A stretch of 64,000 bases of DNA from Nymphalis io (Eukaryota > Arthropoda > Insecta > Lepidoptera > Nymphalidae): assembly GCF_905147045.1 (NCBI RefSeq), contig NC_065889.1, forward strand, positions 8,933,001 to 8,997,000. The letters are read 5' to 3'. Positions 37,308 through 48,911 of the stretch are shown one piece after another. Numbering within the stretch: position 1 is the first letter of the stretch; each line of letters begins with the position of its first letter. The translations under genes and the position numbers were made by a program. Under the pieces are notes generated by a model. The model was given only the letters and a program-made list of their open reading frames with translations, was not told where the DNA came from and did no database searches.

Positions 37308-40300
37308 TTAAACTTCACAGGCTCCTGTTGAAGAAAGTGTAACAGTTCCTCTTACATATGTAACTTCGTCTCTGCAGTCACAGCCATCCTAAAATAAGGA
37401 CAATAATTAGTCTTAATTCGTATTATTTATTCATGAATGGCTTAGAAGTAACGTTAAGTATATACATTGCTTAGCTTTAAAGAAGCAGAGAGAAAATATA
37501 TTATACTGTAGTGTGAGAGATTGAATTGTAGTCAAACTTTTCTCATTAATATGAGTTTTATTTGCAGGCAAAGTATGATTTTGGCTAAAATATTAAATAA
37601 AGTTTTTAAAACATAATTTAGAGCTTTCTACCTAGTAACATAAGATTTGTGTAATGTTTGCATGACAATACTTTTCATGTTAATGACTTACATTATATGA
37701 ATGAAATATATTTTTTTAGTAACCCCTGAGCTGAAGATTCCACTTTACTAATAAAATATTAGGAAATAATCAGTTTAAAGGATAAGTATAATAATAAGCA
37801 TAATATTTTTTTTCATAAGTACAATTTAATCCTGAATCAACAATTAAATCCAAGCAGAGTTTGATTTCTCACCATCGTGCAAAAAGACTGTATAAAATAT
37901 CATAAAAAAGTAAGAAAACGCAATGCTATTTAGCAAACTGTAAACTCCGTTAATAGCCAAATCTAGTAAATCTAGTAAAGGAACGAGATAAACGATTTAA
38001 AATCTTCCTGGACTATGTACTGCGTGCAATCAGTGTTACTACGTGTACTTTGGAATGTACAAAAAAAAAACATGTTTTTCAGTATACATTATACGTGTAG
38101 AACACGAAATATTTTATTTATATTGTTATTTTACTTACAAAAATATCTTCTAGTGTACTACACTCAGGACTTTGTTCATAAAAATGCACTTTTTGTAGAT
38201 TATTTTCTATGATCTCATCTGAATGTCGTTTATCTTCTTCAAAAGTCACCAGCTTCGCTACGAGACCTTTATTATTTCGTTTAATAATAATATTTTCTTT
38301 CTTCATTTTCATTATCGCTGAACCAAAAATAGTTTTGTCTAAATACGAACAATAGCTATTTTCACTGCTTTGAGATGGACCGTTTTCAATAACATTGTTG
38401 CTTACATGAATTTCTGTTTCACCATCGTTTCTGTCATGTGTATTTGAATGTTGAGGGCAGTCGTTTTCATCGCAATTTTCGAGGTAATTTTGGTACAATT
38501 CTTCATTATTACTTGCTATCTTAGCTTTAGATATCTTTGCCTTAGCTTTTCTTATTCTTACATAAATATCAGTCATATATTGAAACTTTAAAAAGTATGC
38601 AACTATATCGGCTACACTGGCTGAACCACTTTTTTTACTTTTATTATGCATGAAGCAAACTTGCTTAGATGATGAACTTTGAAAAACGTAATAAGCTGTA
38701 AAAAAAACAATACTTATATTTAATTGAGACAGCAAATACACCGTGATAATATAGATAAGTACATTAAAGTAATAATAATACCAGTTCTGGAGGAACATGA
38801 ACAGGGTGGTATGAGCGGTGAGCTCTCTGCAAACCGACTTTCTGGTGCGCTTTGTGTTTGACAAAACTGATTGCTATTCCAAGTTGTATCTGTGTATGGA
38901 ATGGAATGTGACTCTGATTCTGGATCTATCCATTTTGAAGATTCCCGGAAAGAGAAAAATGTCAGTGTCACAACTGCCTAAAAATGGGTAAAACATTAGT
39001 ATTAAGCTTAAAAAATATTAAACAGTGATCGTGAGTGTGACGTTCAATGAAATATTTTCTGCAGGTATCTGTTGTTTTGATAATAAAATATAAATCGATA
39101 GGAATATATAAATACTTGTAATTATATGAATATGAAATTTAAGAAGTATTACCATCGTAAAGCAGGCTGCGGCACAAAGAGTGGCGCAGAGTGGAAATCC
39201 ATATTGCTGAGCTAACGCTCCACCTAGTGCAGGACCTAGGACTTCTCCCAAGGAATAACAACAGGACCAGACACCCGCCACTGCACTATACGTTGCGAGA
39301 GCTTCAGGACAACCACCTTCATATCTATTATTACATTGAAATATTGCAATTTAATAAAGAGAATACATTGATTCAATTTAGCTAATTCATTAAATGTGCT
39401 TACTAACATGGAACTAGTTAATACTCCTTGAAATGTTGGTAGCAAAGTTAATGCCACTGACATACCCAGTATAGACAGGGCTACCAAATCCAACCATAAA
39501 TCCCTGTAAAATACAAAACATTTACAAACTGTCATATAGCTTCAGTCTTATATTTATATGATGAAGTCATACTAACTGCGGAAGACTAGGTATGAATGGG
39601 CATGGACCGAGAAGTAATAAGCCGATTGAAGAGAGAAACAAACCCCACACCATCATACACCAATGACTGTGTACCCTGGAAAAATTAAAAATAATAATTT
39701 CAATAACCATATGTAATGAAACAAATAAATAAACTTAAAATTAAATCAAACTTACCGATCGGCGACCCATCCCCAAATTGGGCTAAAGATTCCATACAAA
39801 CTGGAAAACAAGAGAAATATAAGTCCTATTTGTTTTGTTGATAGTCCAAATTGTCTCAAATGAGGTTCAAGAGTCGGATCGAGAAAGGCCCACGTATTTG
39901 AGACTACGACGATCACCAAACCAGTGATGATTATCGATGGAATCTTGAACAGTCGAAGAATCGATGCAGTTTTCGAACCAGACACGTATTCTGAAATATT
40001 TTATAATGTATTTTAGATCGTTTTGATATTATTTTATATGCTTTGAATTATAATATAAGTTTTACGTACCGTCACAATCAGTGAGTAAAACGAAGTTTAT
40101 AGGTACAGTTAAAACCATCACGATTCCTAGACTGTAAAATGGTAGACCAAATCCTCCGATCTATCTGAAACATTATTATTTTAAACATTTTCATTCACTT
40201 TCGGAGCTATATAGAAAACAACGTAATACACAAAGTATGCAAAGTACCTTAATTACATCAAAATATAAATTACTTTAGTTATATTTTCGTCAATATATTT

Positions 40301-43300
40301 TGTTAGCTTACTTAAAATTAGGCTAGGTACTGACCACTACTTAGGGATGTATATACACATAGGCCTAGTCCTGTATAGGTAATACAGGACTAGGCCTATA
40401 TAGGAGTAATTGAAACAATCCTAGGAACTAACGGCCTGACTTTTTAGGTAAACGTGTCTTCTTTCGAATTTCAAATCAATAATGACACAAATATCGAAAG
40501 CAGTGTTTAACTAAACAGCTGCTTAACATCGTATATATAAGTAAGTCTATAGATTAATTAGATAGATATAAATTAATTAGTTATTAAATAAGACAAGGGT
40601 TTAATAAAATAAAAAGCTGACGTCACAGAATTTAGCCAAATCCATACCGAATACAATAAGCCTCCTATCGCCGGTCCAACGGACATACCCAGGCCGACAA
40701 ATGTCTCCAGTATGCCAAGAACAGATCCGATATTATCTGGGAAGGCATTGACCACGAACACGTAGCTAGCGGTTGAATATGCACTGGCACCCAGAGCTTC
40801 CATACCTCGCACCATGAAGCATAGTACGGTGAACGTCGTGGTGTCATTTATTAATACTAAAGTTCTAAAAGTAAATATTTTAAATATTATATTATGGACC
40901 AGTGGTTAGAATACCAGAATCTTATCCGTAACCAGAGGTGCTTAAAACCGGGAAAATCGATATAGATGGATATTACTTTATAAAAAAGATGTTTCTTTAT
41001 TTTTTAGTAATTAATGTTTTTAACAAAATAATTAGTAGCTACTGCTGTTTTTAAATTCTATTTTCACAAGTATGTTTTGCTTAAAATATTTTAAAAAATA
41101 TAATGAAGAAACAAAAATGGATTTGTTTAAATACCTAATTGTGTTTGTCAAAAAATATATATCAAAAAATATATATTACCCGAATAGAACATTACAAGAT
41201 CCGGCGATAAACATACCGGCAGTAAACAAGAACTTGGCTCCTATTTTCGGTAGCTGTAAATAAATATCAAATATTTTATTATTACCAAATTTTTTATTTG
41301 GTATAAATTAAATGAGGATTATATGAAGAACAAACGTTTTATTATTTTATAGTTTATACCTAAAGGTGTCTATTAACTATTATTTAATTAGAAAATAGAC
41401 TGACCACCTCCGCCCAAGAACATTGGACATTATAAGAAATAATAACTATCGTCAATGCGCTAACAAACTTAAGAACTAAGATGTTACGTTCTTGGCGCCT
41501 GTAGTGGCATCATCCTTCAAAACATTACTAAATATTCGTGTCAAATATTTGCGGTAGAATATGTAATAATAATGAGAGGGTGAAACGGGCTTGCAAAATC
41601 TTACCACCAAGTAATTCCAAAATAACCCTCTATTTGCTGATTTAATTAACTTATACGAGTAATTTGATACACTCATATAACATTAATTACTAATAGGAAC
41701 TTATAGGTACTTGATATGAAACAAATACAAAGGATACATTCAATAACATTTAAAAAGATGATACAATATATAAAAAGGGCAATTTATAAATATAATTCAC
41801 CGATATGAATCGGTGGACAAGTGCAGATACACTTTCACCCTTATGATTTAAAATTATTTTATTAATAAACAACGATTGAGTATTTCAAGGCGTTTGTAGT
41901 AAAACATTCATTGTTTTTATTTTCTAGAAGTGCTAAATTTTATTTTCATACCAATTTGCACCTCATTTGTATTATTTTTCAATTTTAATTTGCTTACACT
42001 TATAAAACATATATTTTTATTGTGTTAAATGTGTTCAAATACGAACTTACATATTTACCAAAAAACGGCGATGTGAGAAACATTACGACGGCGTAGAAGC
42101 TGAAGACTATACCGCACATAGTCTCTGACAACCCCTTATCGGTAGCTTCTCTAGGGAAAAATGGCGCCATGATGCTCATAGAACAGAAGCTCATGAAGTC
42201 CACGAGTGCAAGTGAAGCCAGCGTCAGGCGTTGGTGACGGGAGAGATGTCGCACGGCTCCTGGACGCAATTTGGCTTGAGTGCGCACTAATCTAAAATAT
42301 TATAAAACACAATCATATTATTTATTTAGTGTAGATACTACACTGATTATAAGATGATGTTTTACTGACTGATTTCGGCCACGGCGGCCAATCTCAAGAG
42401 AGATTAGCCAACTGCGTAGAACATATTTCAGTGCAAGTTGTGCGCAAACACAGATGCATTCTCTATTCCCTGATACGACAGCAAAGAGTTCAGGCGCTGG
42501 ACCCAACGGCTTTACGTGCTTTCCGAGGAATAGGAATGCTCGGGGCTGCTATTGAGAATCTTCGACAGAAGAACCCAACAACTTTATATTGGCCCGACCT
42601 AGGCCTAGCCTAGGTCGGCCAGGCCAGAATTTCGAGATCTGTGGCCTAATATCTAGCCACTATACCAACGGTGCAGTCACATCTCTCTACACTTGTAGAA
42701 TAAGTGAATACTTTTTTACAAGTTAATGGAAACGCTATTTCAGAATTGTAATTACATTGAATTTTATGGTAAGCACGCGTATTGGTTATGTAGGTCGGTA
42801 ATATTTAATCAGGATATTTTCGATAGCAAAAAAACACCAAATTGATGTTAATTTACTATTGTACATTAATAATACATAAAGAATACTGATTCTACAGAGG
42901 CGAACCAGCAAGAAACTCCACATTTACCATTTACATTGATTATACCTTGCATGAAAATCAACGTATACTAACTTTCATCATCTTTATAGTATTGTATCGA
43001 GTAATAAGCCTTATTTATGGATATTATAAATATTTTTTTAACATGAGACCAAAACTATTAATAGGCCGATATAACGACAACCTATAAGAGAGATGGTCTA
43101 ATGTTATGATAATGTCTCGTTTATTAGGCCACAAGGACCGTTTCCAACAAATACCAAGTCACCTGCGCAGAAGATATAATATACACAAGTGTGTGCGTAA
43201 ACACAGTTTTACTTTCAAACGGCAATCGGACACGACTATAGAGAGAGAGCGAAAGAGACCACAAGCACAAAGCTCCAGACTTCTACTGAGAATTCTTGAC

Positions 43301-44126
43301 CGAATAAGCTAATTATTTTTTAATGTCCCGACCCGGGGTTTGAACGAGGCTTAAATCTTGATGTGCCGCCTTATAAACTAGCCACTCGGTTAAGGAGGCA
43401 GGCGAATCGAACCAAAGATCGCGTTTTTAAATCCGAAATGGCATAACTAAGTTTTCCTGTGTATTCATTTTATAAAACTTGCCTTTCATAACTCTAGCTA
43501 CATTTTGTTTGATACATTAAAAAATATAGTTAATTTTACGGATAGTGTTATGGTAATATTACGGTTTAAAGCTTTTACAAGTGTAGCTAGACGTCTTATC
43601 TTTTATCAATTACAAATTGATTAAATCCCAGTTAATATTATGATTACATTATTATTACTTATTACATAGTTTAACATCCAATAAATTATCTCGAGGTATC
43701 CGATATCATCCATCATTACAATGCGTATTTTATTTATTGTTAAATAAATATACACTAAAATTACAAGCAAAAATATGCTATTATTGTTCAATTAATTATT
43801 GTCCGTTTTAATAAAAAAATTTTAAATGAGCTACATTACCTTTCTCGTAGTATTCTGATTTCAGAAGGGACGTCATGATGCGAACCGCCTGACCACGAAT
43901 GTGTTCTTCTTAACCTTCCAGAATCTGGTAGCGAACAGCGGCCGCCCCACGTGGCAGCTAATTCTTCTGTTTGAGTCGATGTTTTGATCAACTTACTATC
44001 AAAAACTATAGTTTCGGACGAAGTAGCCATCGCTTCATTACAATTTTCTACAGTTCTTTCACGTATTTTATCCGACTTGTTTAATAAATTCGCACTCTCG
44101 TCTGTATCTTCACTGTCTCTGTGCAT
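37308..44126 (-). CDS. SLC18B1-like MFS transporter (vesicular polyamine transporter family)
   Basis: Twelve exons (high to low): 44126-43840, 42291-42051, 41253-41180, 40864-40648, 40160-40070, 39990-39756, 39675-39577, 39503-39408, 39324-39153, 38977-38782, 38695-38139 and 37388-37308. All join in frame (2346 nt, 781 aa). The core reads as a 12-helix major facilitator: the first helix LASLALVDFMSFCSMSIMAP, FGKYLPKIGAKF between helices 2 and 3, FPDNIGSVLGILETFVGLG and FLDPTLEPHL are typical of SLC18B1, which exchanges polyamines for protons across vesicle membranes. The substrate here is inferred. Unlike the roughly 456-aa human protein it has a 95-residue polar N-terminus and about 270 extra C-terminal residues, including a basic KAKAKISKAKIASNN stretch. 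The 40160 acceptor is set by reading frame. Confidence 0.85.
40360..40398. repeat. Perfect 17-bp inverted repeat, 5-nt loop
   Basis: Arms 40360-40376 and 40382-40398 (taggcctagtcctgtat and its complement) with loop aggta, in intron 4 of the transporter. Confidence 0.85.
41398..41612 (-). mobile_element. Interspersed repeat family L, reverse, diverged
   Basis: Reverse copy in intron 2 of the transporter: accacctccgcccaagaac, aacttaagaactaagatgtt and gcttgcaaaatcttaccacc correspond to family L blocks in inverted order. Confidence 0.65.
42366..42679 (-). mobile_element. SINE family D, reverse copy
   Basis: Reverse copy in intron 1 of the transporter, from gatttcggccacggcggcc to the tRNA-like head. 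It contains a small palindrome, arms 42594-42603 and 42609-42618 (ccgacctagg), not present in the other copies. Confidence 0.8.
43080..43420 (-). mobile_element. SINE family D, diverged reverse copy
   Basis: Shares acacaagtgtgtgcgtaaac, ggcaatcggacacgac, a late ctccagacttct block and a B-box-like cccggggtttgaac with family D in reverse order; strongly substituted. Confidence 0.5.
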
Positions 44127-45011
44127 TTTACGACAACAATCCTAAAGCCCTAAAAGATCATAAACTAATTATCTTAATGTGTCAATACGCGCGGCCGCGA
44201 ACCGAGTGACGACTGAAGCGATTGTGCATCTACCTCGTATATCAATTATTTATCTTATCTAATGTAAATAAAAACTTCCGAAGGGATAGTGTCACTTGTA
44301 TAATTTAAGGTCATTACCTCTTTGAGCACACTTTCGAGCCTTAGAATGTTTTTTATCATAATTTACAACATATTTTGCATAAATAGCAAACTTTTTTAAT
44401 TAAAACCAAATTAATTAGAAATAAATTTCTTATTAATAAGTAAAATAATAACTATCGTATATTTGCATATGACAAAATACTTTATGCAATGCAATACCTA
44501 TACAGATTAAAATTATTAGATAACTACTGAACACATTTCAAGAACGGCAGCAGTCACCATATTTCTGAAATTACAGTGGCGATATTTCAGCGAGAAAATG
44601 AGCCACGATCAGAGATGACTCACAAAAATAAGATGTAAGTACCTACTACTTTTCTAAGTGATTTGTCTGAATTCGACACAAAAATATATTTTTTTAAACG
44701 ACACGAACAATAAGTAATTTGAATACAGAATAAAACAAATAAAGATAACGAATAGAGTAGACCTATTTTATCTATTCTATTTTTGGTATGAAAGCAGAAT
44801 CCGTACTTATCCGCGACGTATATTTTATATGTGTCGGTTATTTGTACATTAACTATATTGCTACACCTGTAGGGCTATTCTTTAAGCAAACTCGAGACTA
44901 ACCGCAGAAATCGGTCGTGTAATCTCAGCAAGTGATATACGACATTGACCGTAATACTTATAACATTTCAATAATACACGATAGTCAGATAGTATATCAC
45001 CATTTTACTAA

Positions 45012-45283
45012 GTGGTAGGGCTTTGTGCAAGCCGTCTGGGTAGGTACCACCCATTCATAAGATATTCTATCGCTAAGCAGCAATACTCGGTATTGTTGAG
45101 TTCTGGTTCTGGAAGGGTTAGTGTAACTACAGGTACAAGGGACATGTATCTTCGTTCCCAAGGTTGGTGGCGCATTGACGATGTAAAGAATGATTGATAT
45201 TTTTTACATCGCATGTCTATGAACGGTGGTGATCATTTAACATCAGGAGGCCCATTTACCCGTCCGCCTACTTATTACTCAAA
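45012..45283 (+). mobile_element. Interspersed repeat family L
   Basis: Full-length but with several small indels. First of three same-strand copies within 1.6 kb. Confidence 0.8.
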
Positions 45284-45388
45284 AATATCGGTTGCCAACA
45301 CGTAACGCGTGAGTAATGAAGTGAGTTTTTACATAATATCACTGCTGATTTTTTTATTTATCTTATTTCAAATATTATATTAAAATAC

Positions 45389-45681
45389 TGGTGGTAGGGC
45401 TTTGTGCAAGCTCGTCTGGGTAGGTACCACCCACTCATCAGATATTCTACCGCAAAACAGCAATACTTGATATTGTTGTGTTCCGGTTTGAAGGGTGAGT
45501 GAGCCAGTGTAATTACAGGCGGCACAAGGGACATAAAATCTTAGTTCCCAAGGCTGGTGGCGCATTGGCTATAAGCGATGGTTGACATTTCTTACAATGC
45601 CAATGTCTAAGGGCGTTTGGTGACTACTTACCATCAGGTGGCCCATATGCTCGTCCACCTTCCTATTCTATAAAAAAAAAA
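45389..45681 (+). mobile_element. Interspersed repeat family L, best-preserved copy
   Basis: Begins gtggtagggctttgtgcaag, continues gtaggtaccacccactcat, caatacttgatattgttgtg, aagggtgagtgagcc, gggacataaaatcttagttc, ggttgacatttcttacaatg, and ends ccttcctattctat plus poly(A). About 290 bp, no coding potential and no obvious tRNA head. It could be a SINE of other origin or a LINE 3' end. At least ten copies or fragments occur in this window. Confidence 0.8.
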
Positions 45682-45904
45682 AATTATAAACTTTTTATTT
45701 ATAGTAATTATTGTAACGATATTTTTAGTTGGTTTATTATTATTTCAAGTATTCAATGTATTAAGTATAAATGTAAGAGGCTTGCAATATTTAATTTTAT
45801 GATTCACAGCTCGGACGAAAAATGTTATCGAGTTTTTCGATGCATAAAAATTTTCAATGTATAAAAATTATTAAAAATTAATGAAAAATGTTATGGAAAT
45901 TTTC

Positions 45905-46060
45905 TGTAACAGAACGAATTAATTTTGGATTGCCGTCCCTTTGAATGATGAGAGTAAGTCGGGAATAGAATGTTGATTCACACATTAATTATGCACTGTA
46001 ATATATCATGCGCAGTTGGCTTATCTTCGAAATTGGTCACCACGGCTCCCTCTGTCAGAA
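45905..46060 (+). mobile_element. SINE family D, 3' fragment
   Basis: Matches ggattgccgtccctttgaat (family: ggattgccgacccatcgg), ttatgcactgtaatatatca and gcgcagttggcttatctt of family D; the 5' half is missing. Confidence 0.6.
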
Positions 46061-46288
46061 GGAAATATCAACTGCTGTTGCTCTTACACGCTGTTTTTGT
46101 CCACTTCGATGATTTAAAACATCGAATAGGATTTAGGAAATTGTTTTTTTTGTACCATCTTTAGAGTTTAAATATTATTTATATTGAATAGAGATATTTT
46201 AAGTTAAAAAAAAGCTTTAAACATGATATTTTTATTAAGCCATCGCTAAAACGAAATAAAAACTTTTATTACACGAATCAACTTGGCT

Positions 46289-46545
46289 TGGTAATAGGGT
46301 TTTGTGTAATCCCGTCTGGTGGATCAATTCATTCATCACATATTTTATAGCCAAATAGTGTAATTACAGGCACAAGGAACATAACATCTTAATTCAAGGT
46401 CGACAGCATATAAGCCATATAATGAATGGCTGATATTTCTTCCAGTACCATGGTTATGGTATGGTAACCTACCTATGTTTATGGGCAGTGGTAACAATTA
46501 CCATGAAGTACCCCATTTGCCAGTCTGCCTGCCTATTTGAAATTT
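46289..46545 (+). mobile_element. Interspersed repeat family L, deleted copy
   Basis: Start gtaatagggttttgtgtaat and end ccatttgccagtctgcctgc fit family L. The cagcaatacttg to gagccag block is lost, and a cctatgtttatgggcagtgg segment is partly doubled. Confidence 0.7.
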
Positions 46546-47049
46546 ATAAAATATAATGTGATATTTTATTTCGTCACTAATCATATGGATAGTAAATATT
46601 ATATTAAGAGTAGGTAGGTGTGAATCGGAATGAAACCACGACACGTAATAAACAAATATTTGTAAATGAATTATTTTGTAAATATTTCATTGTGAGAGAA
46701 AGAGATTTATTCTTATTGTGTCCAAAGCTTAATCTGATTTTATATACTGTTATAAATAGTGTCATTCAATTTAACTGGACTGTAATATTAAAATATTACG
46801 GCTTTACTTATAAACGTTTGTTAGCGAGTGATTAGTTAAGCAATGCTGTGTCTTCTTCTTTCGAATGTCAAATCAATAGTTACAGAAAGAGATAAGTGTT
46901 TCACTAAACAGCGGCTAATAATTTATCAGTAAGGGCGTATTTCATTACACTTACAATTAGTTAAGTTATTGATAATTACGTAACCGATATTGCAAAACCT
47001 CGGATGTCTGCCTCGTGGATTTTCTTTGTTTCTAAGATAATATTATAAT

Positions 47050-47320
47050 CTGTTAATGTCCCACTGCTGGGCTAAGGCCTCCTCTCCCTTTTGAGGAGAA
47101 GGTTTGGTGCTTATTCCACCACGCTGCTCCAATGCGAGTTGGTAGAATATTATTAATTAGACACATGCAAGTTTCCTTACGATGTTTTCCTTCACCGTCA
47201 AGCACGAGATGAATTATAAACACAAATTAAGCACATGAAAATTCAGTGGTGCTTGCCCGGGTTGAACCCACATTCATCAGTTAAGATTCACGCGTTCTAA
47301 CCACCCGCCCATCTCGGCTC
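47050..47320 (-). mobile_element. SINE family M, reverse, with 11-bp target-site duplication
   Basis: Nearly complete reverse copy, from ctgttaatgtcccactgctg to the head ccatctcggctc. It is flanked by perfect direct repeats ataatattata at 47037-47047 and 47321-47331, showing an intact insertion. Confidence 0.9.
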
Positions 47321-48407
47321 ATAATATTATACAGACACGAGTGAATAATTTAGTAGCCATCGTATTTAATATTTTATAAATTTTAACTCAAAAACGCAAG
47401 GAATTAAGACTTTAATTAGAAAAAGAACTTTAATCGTTATCGATATGACACATAAGCAAATCATACACGGAAATGCTTTTACTTTTCATGGGAATTGGTT
47501 AACGATTTTAATTTTTTATAATTTTTCTAAAATCTATCAGCTACGATAACATCGCGACGTTTCCTTTTCAGTAAATTTTATCTATGGTTGCTATTGCTGA
47601 TAGTATTTTTAAACTAATTATTATAACGGTTGTTAAATATATTTAAAAATCGAATCATTTCAAAGACTACATAATTTATGTTATATATTTTGAAGATTTA
47701 ATATTAATAAGGAGAGATCAATGAATAATATAAACAATATTTTTTTAAAGTTTTATTATTTATGCAATATGATTTACACTTTTACTTAGATAATCATATA
47801 TAACATTATATATCATATATTTGATATAAAAAAATCCAACAAATACTAAAGAGAAAGTATGACATTTTATAATAACATAAACTTAAGCATCAAATCAATG
47901 ATTAATTTCAGAGTCATGCAAACTTTGCAAAACTGACAAATGTGAATAAGAAATATTAATTAATATTTAATATAAAATCCATATATTAACTATTAATAAA
48001 TGGCCTTTATTATAAACGTTGTTTGTGTTTAGTTAAGCGCTAATTTCTCTCGATAGAGACATGTCATCATTCATTATATTATTAACGGAATCACTCATTC
48101 TCTAAACAGCATTTATATAAAAAGTCAAATTTTAATCACAAATCAAAACTAAAAAATAGTAAGTATGTATTAATATACAAAAATAGTTCATCTAGAAACA
48201 AAAAAATCACAAAAGAAATTAAAACGTAAAATTAAGTTATTAAAATGCTACAAACATTTTATTGAACACATAGATATTAAGCAAATGTCGAGTATACGAA
48301 TCCAAGCGAGCACTACACCAGAATGCCATTCCTTTAACCGAGTGACACATTCCACAGCTCTATAGGACATTGATAAATTTATATTTAGCGGAAGCTTACG
48401 CTTATAT

Positions 48408-48496
48408 CGAAAGGTCGTACCTAGCTAACTAATGAGTTAGCTAGGTACGACCTTTCGTCGTACGCCAATATAATGATATTGGCGTACGACTTTTCG
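48408..48496. repeat. Two adjacent hairpins sharing an arm motif and loop
   Basis: Hairpin 1: perfect 23-bp arms 48408-48430 and 48435-48457, loop aatg. Hairpin 2: perfect 14-bp arms 48458-48471 and 48476-48489, loop aatg. The motif cgaaaggtcgtac occurs once forward (48408-48420) and twice in reverse (48445-48457, and 48484-48496 with one change). It lies 0.4 kb past the eIF2A stop, outside any recognised gene. Confidence 0.88.
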
Positions 48497-48911
48497 AAAA
48501 CGCGCTCATTTCTCGCGGTATGTCCCGACTATTACCGCGGACTTGTTGAACTTTAAAGATCCTGCTCTAAATAAAATAAATGCTTTATTTAAAAAACATA
48601 TAACACGATGCTAATTTAAAGTTCTAAAGGCTATTTAAGCTGTATGTCATTGTATCAAACACTTGACGTTTACACGTTTGTGTAAATATATACTAATAAA
48701 TAAAGGCATTTTTAATGTAAGTTTAAAAACTAGTAAACCAATACACATAAAACTTATATCAGACGATTATTTAAAAAAAAAAAGATTAACTTTGTGTTTT
48801 GTTTCGTTGTGATAGATAAAAAAATTATAAGCCGTTAAAAAAAGCGTTACAACAACTGTCATTAAAACAATCTGTCATTTACATAGTTTACAAGATAGTA
48901 ACATTTGTAGA

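Larger units (their letters stand above)
44127..48911. other. Intergenic region between transporter and eIF2A
   Basis: Faces the transporter promoter on the left and the eIF2A 3' end on the right. It contains three family L copies, a SINE D fragment, a SINE M copy and a double hairpin, listed separately. No gene recognised in the remainder. Confidence 0.6.

Noticed and set aside
38118..38864. Long reverse open frame of 248 codons starting inside transporter exon 10
   Set aside because: It runs through an intron. The real coding part is exon 11 (38695-38139), joined to exon 10 in another frame by a good donor and acceptor.
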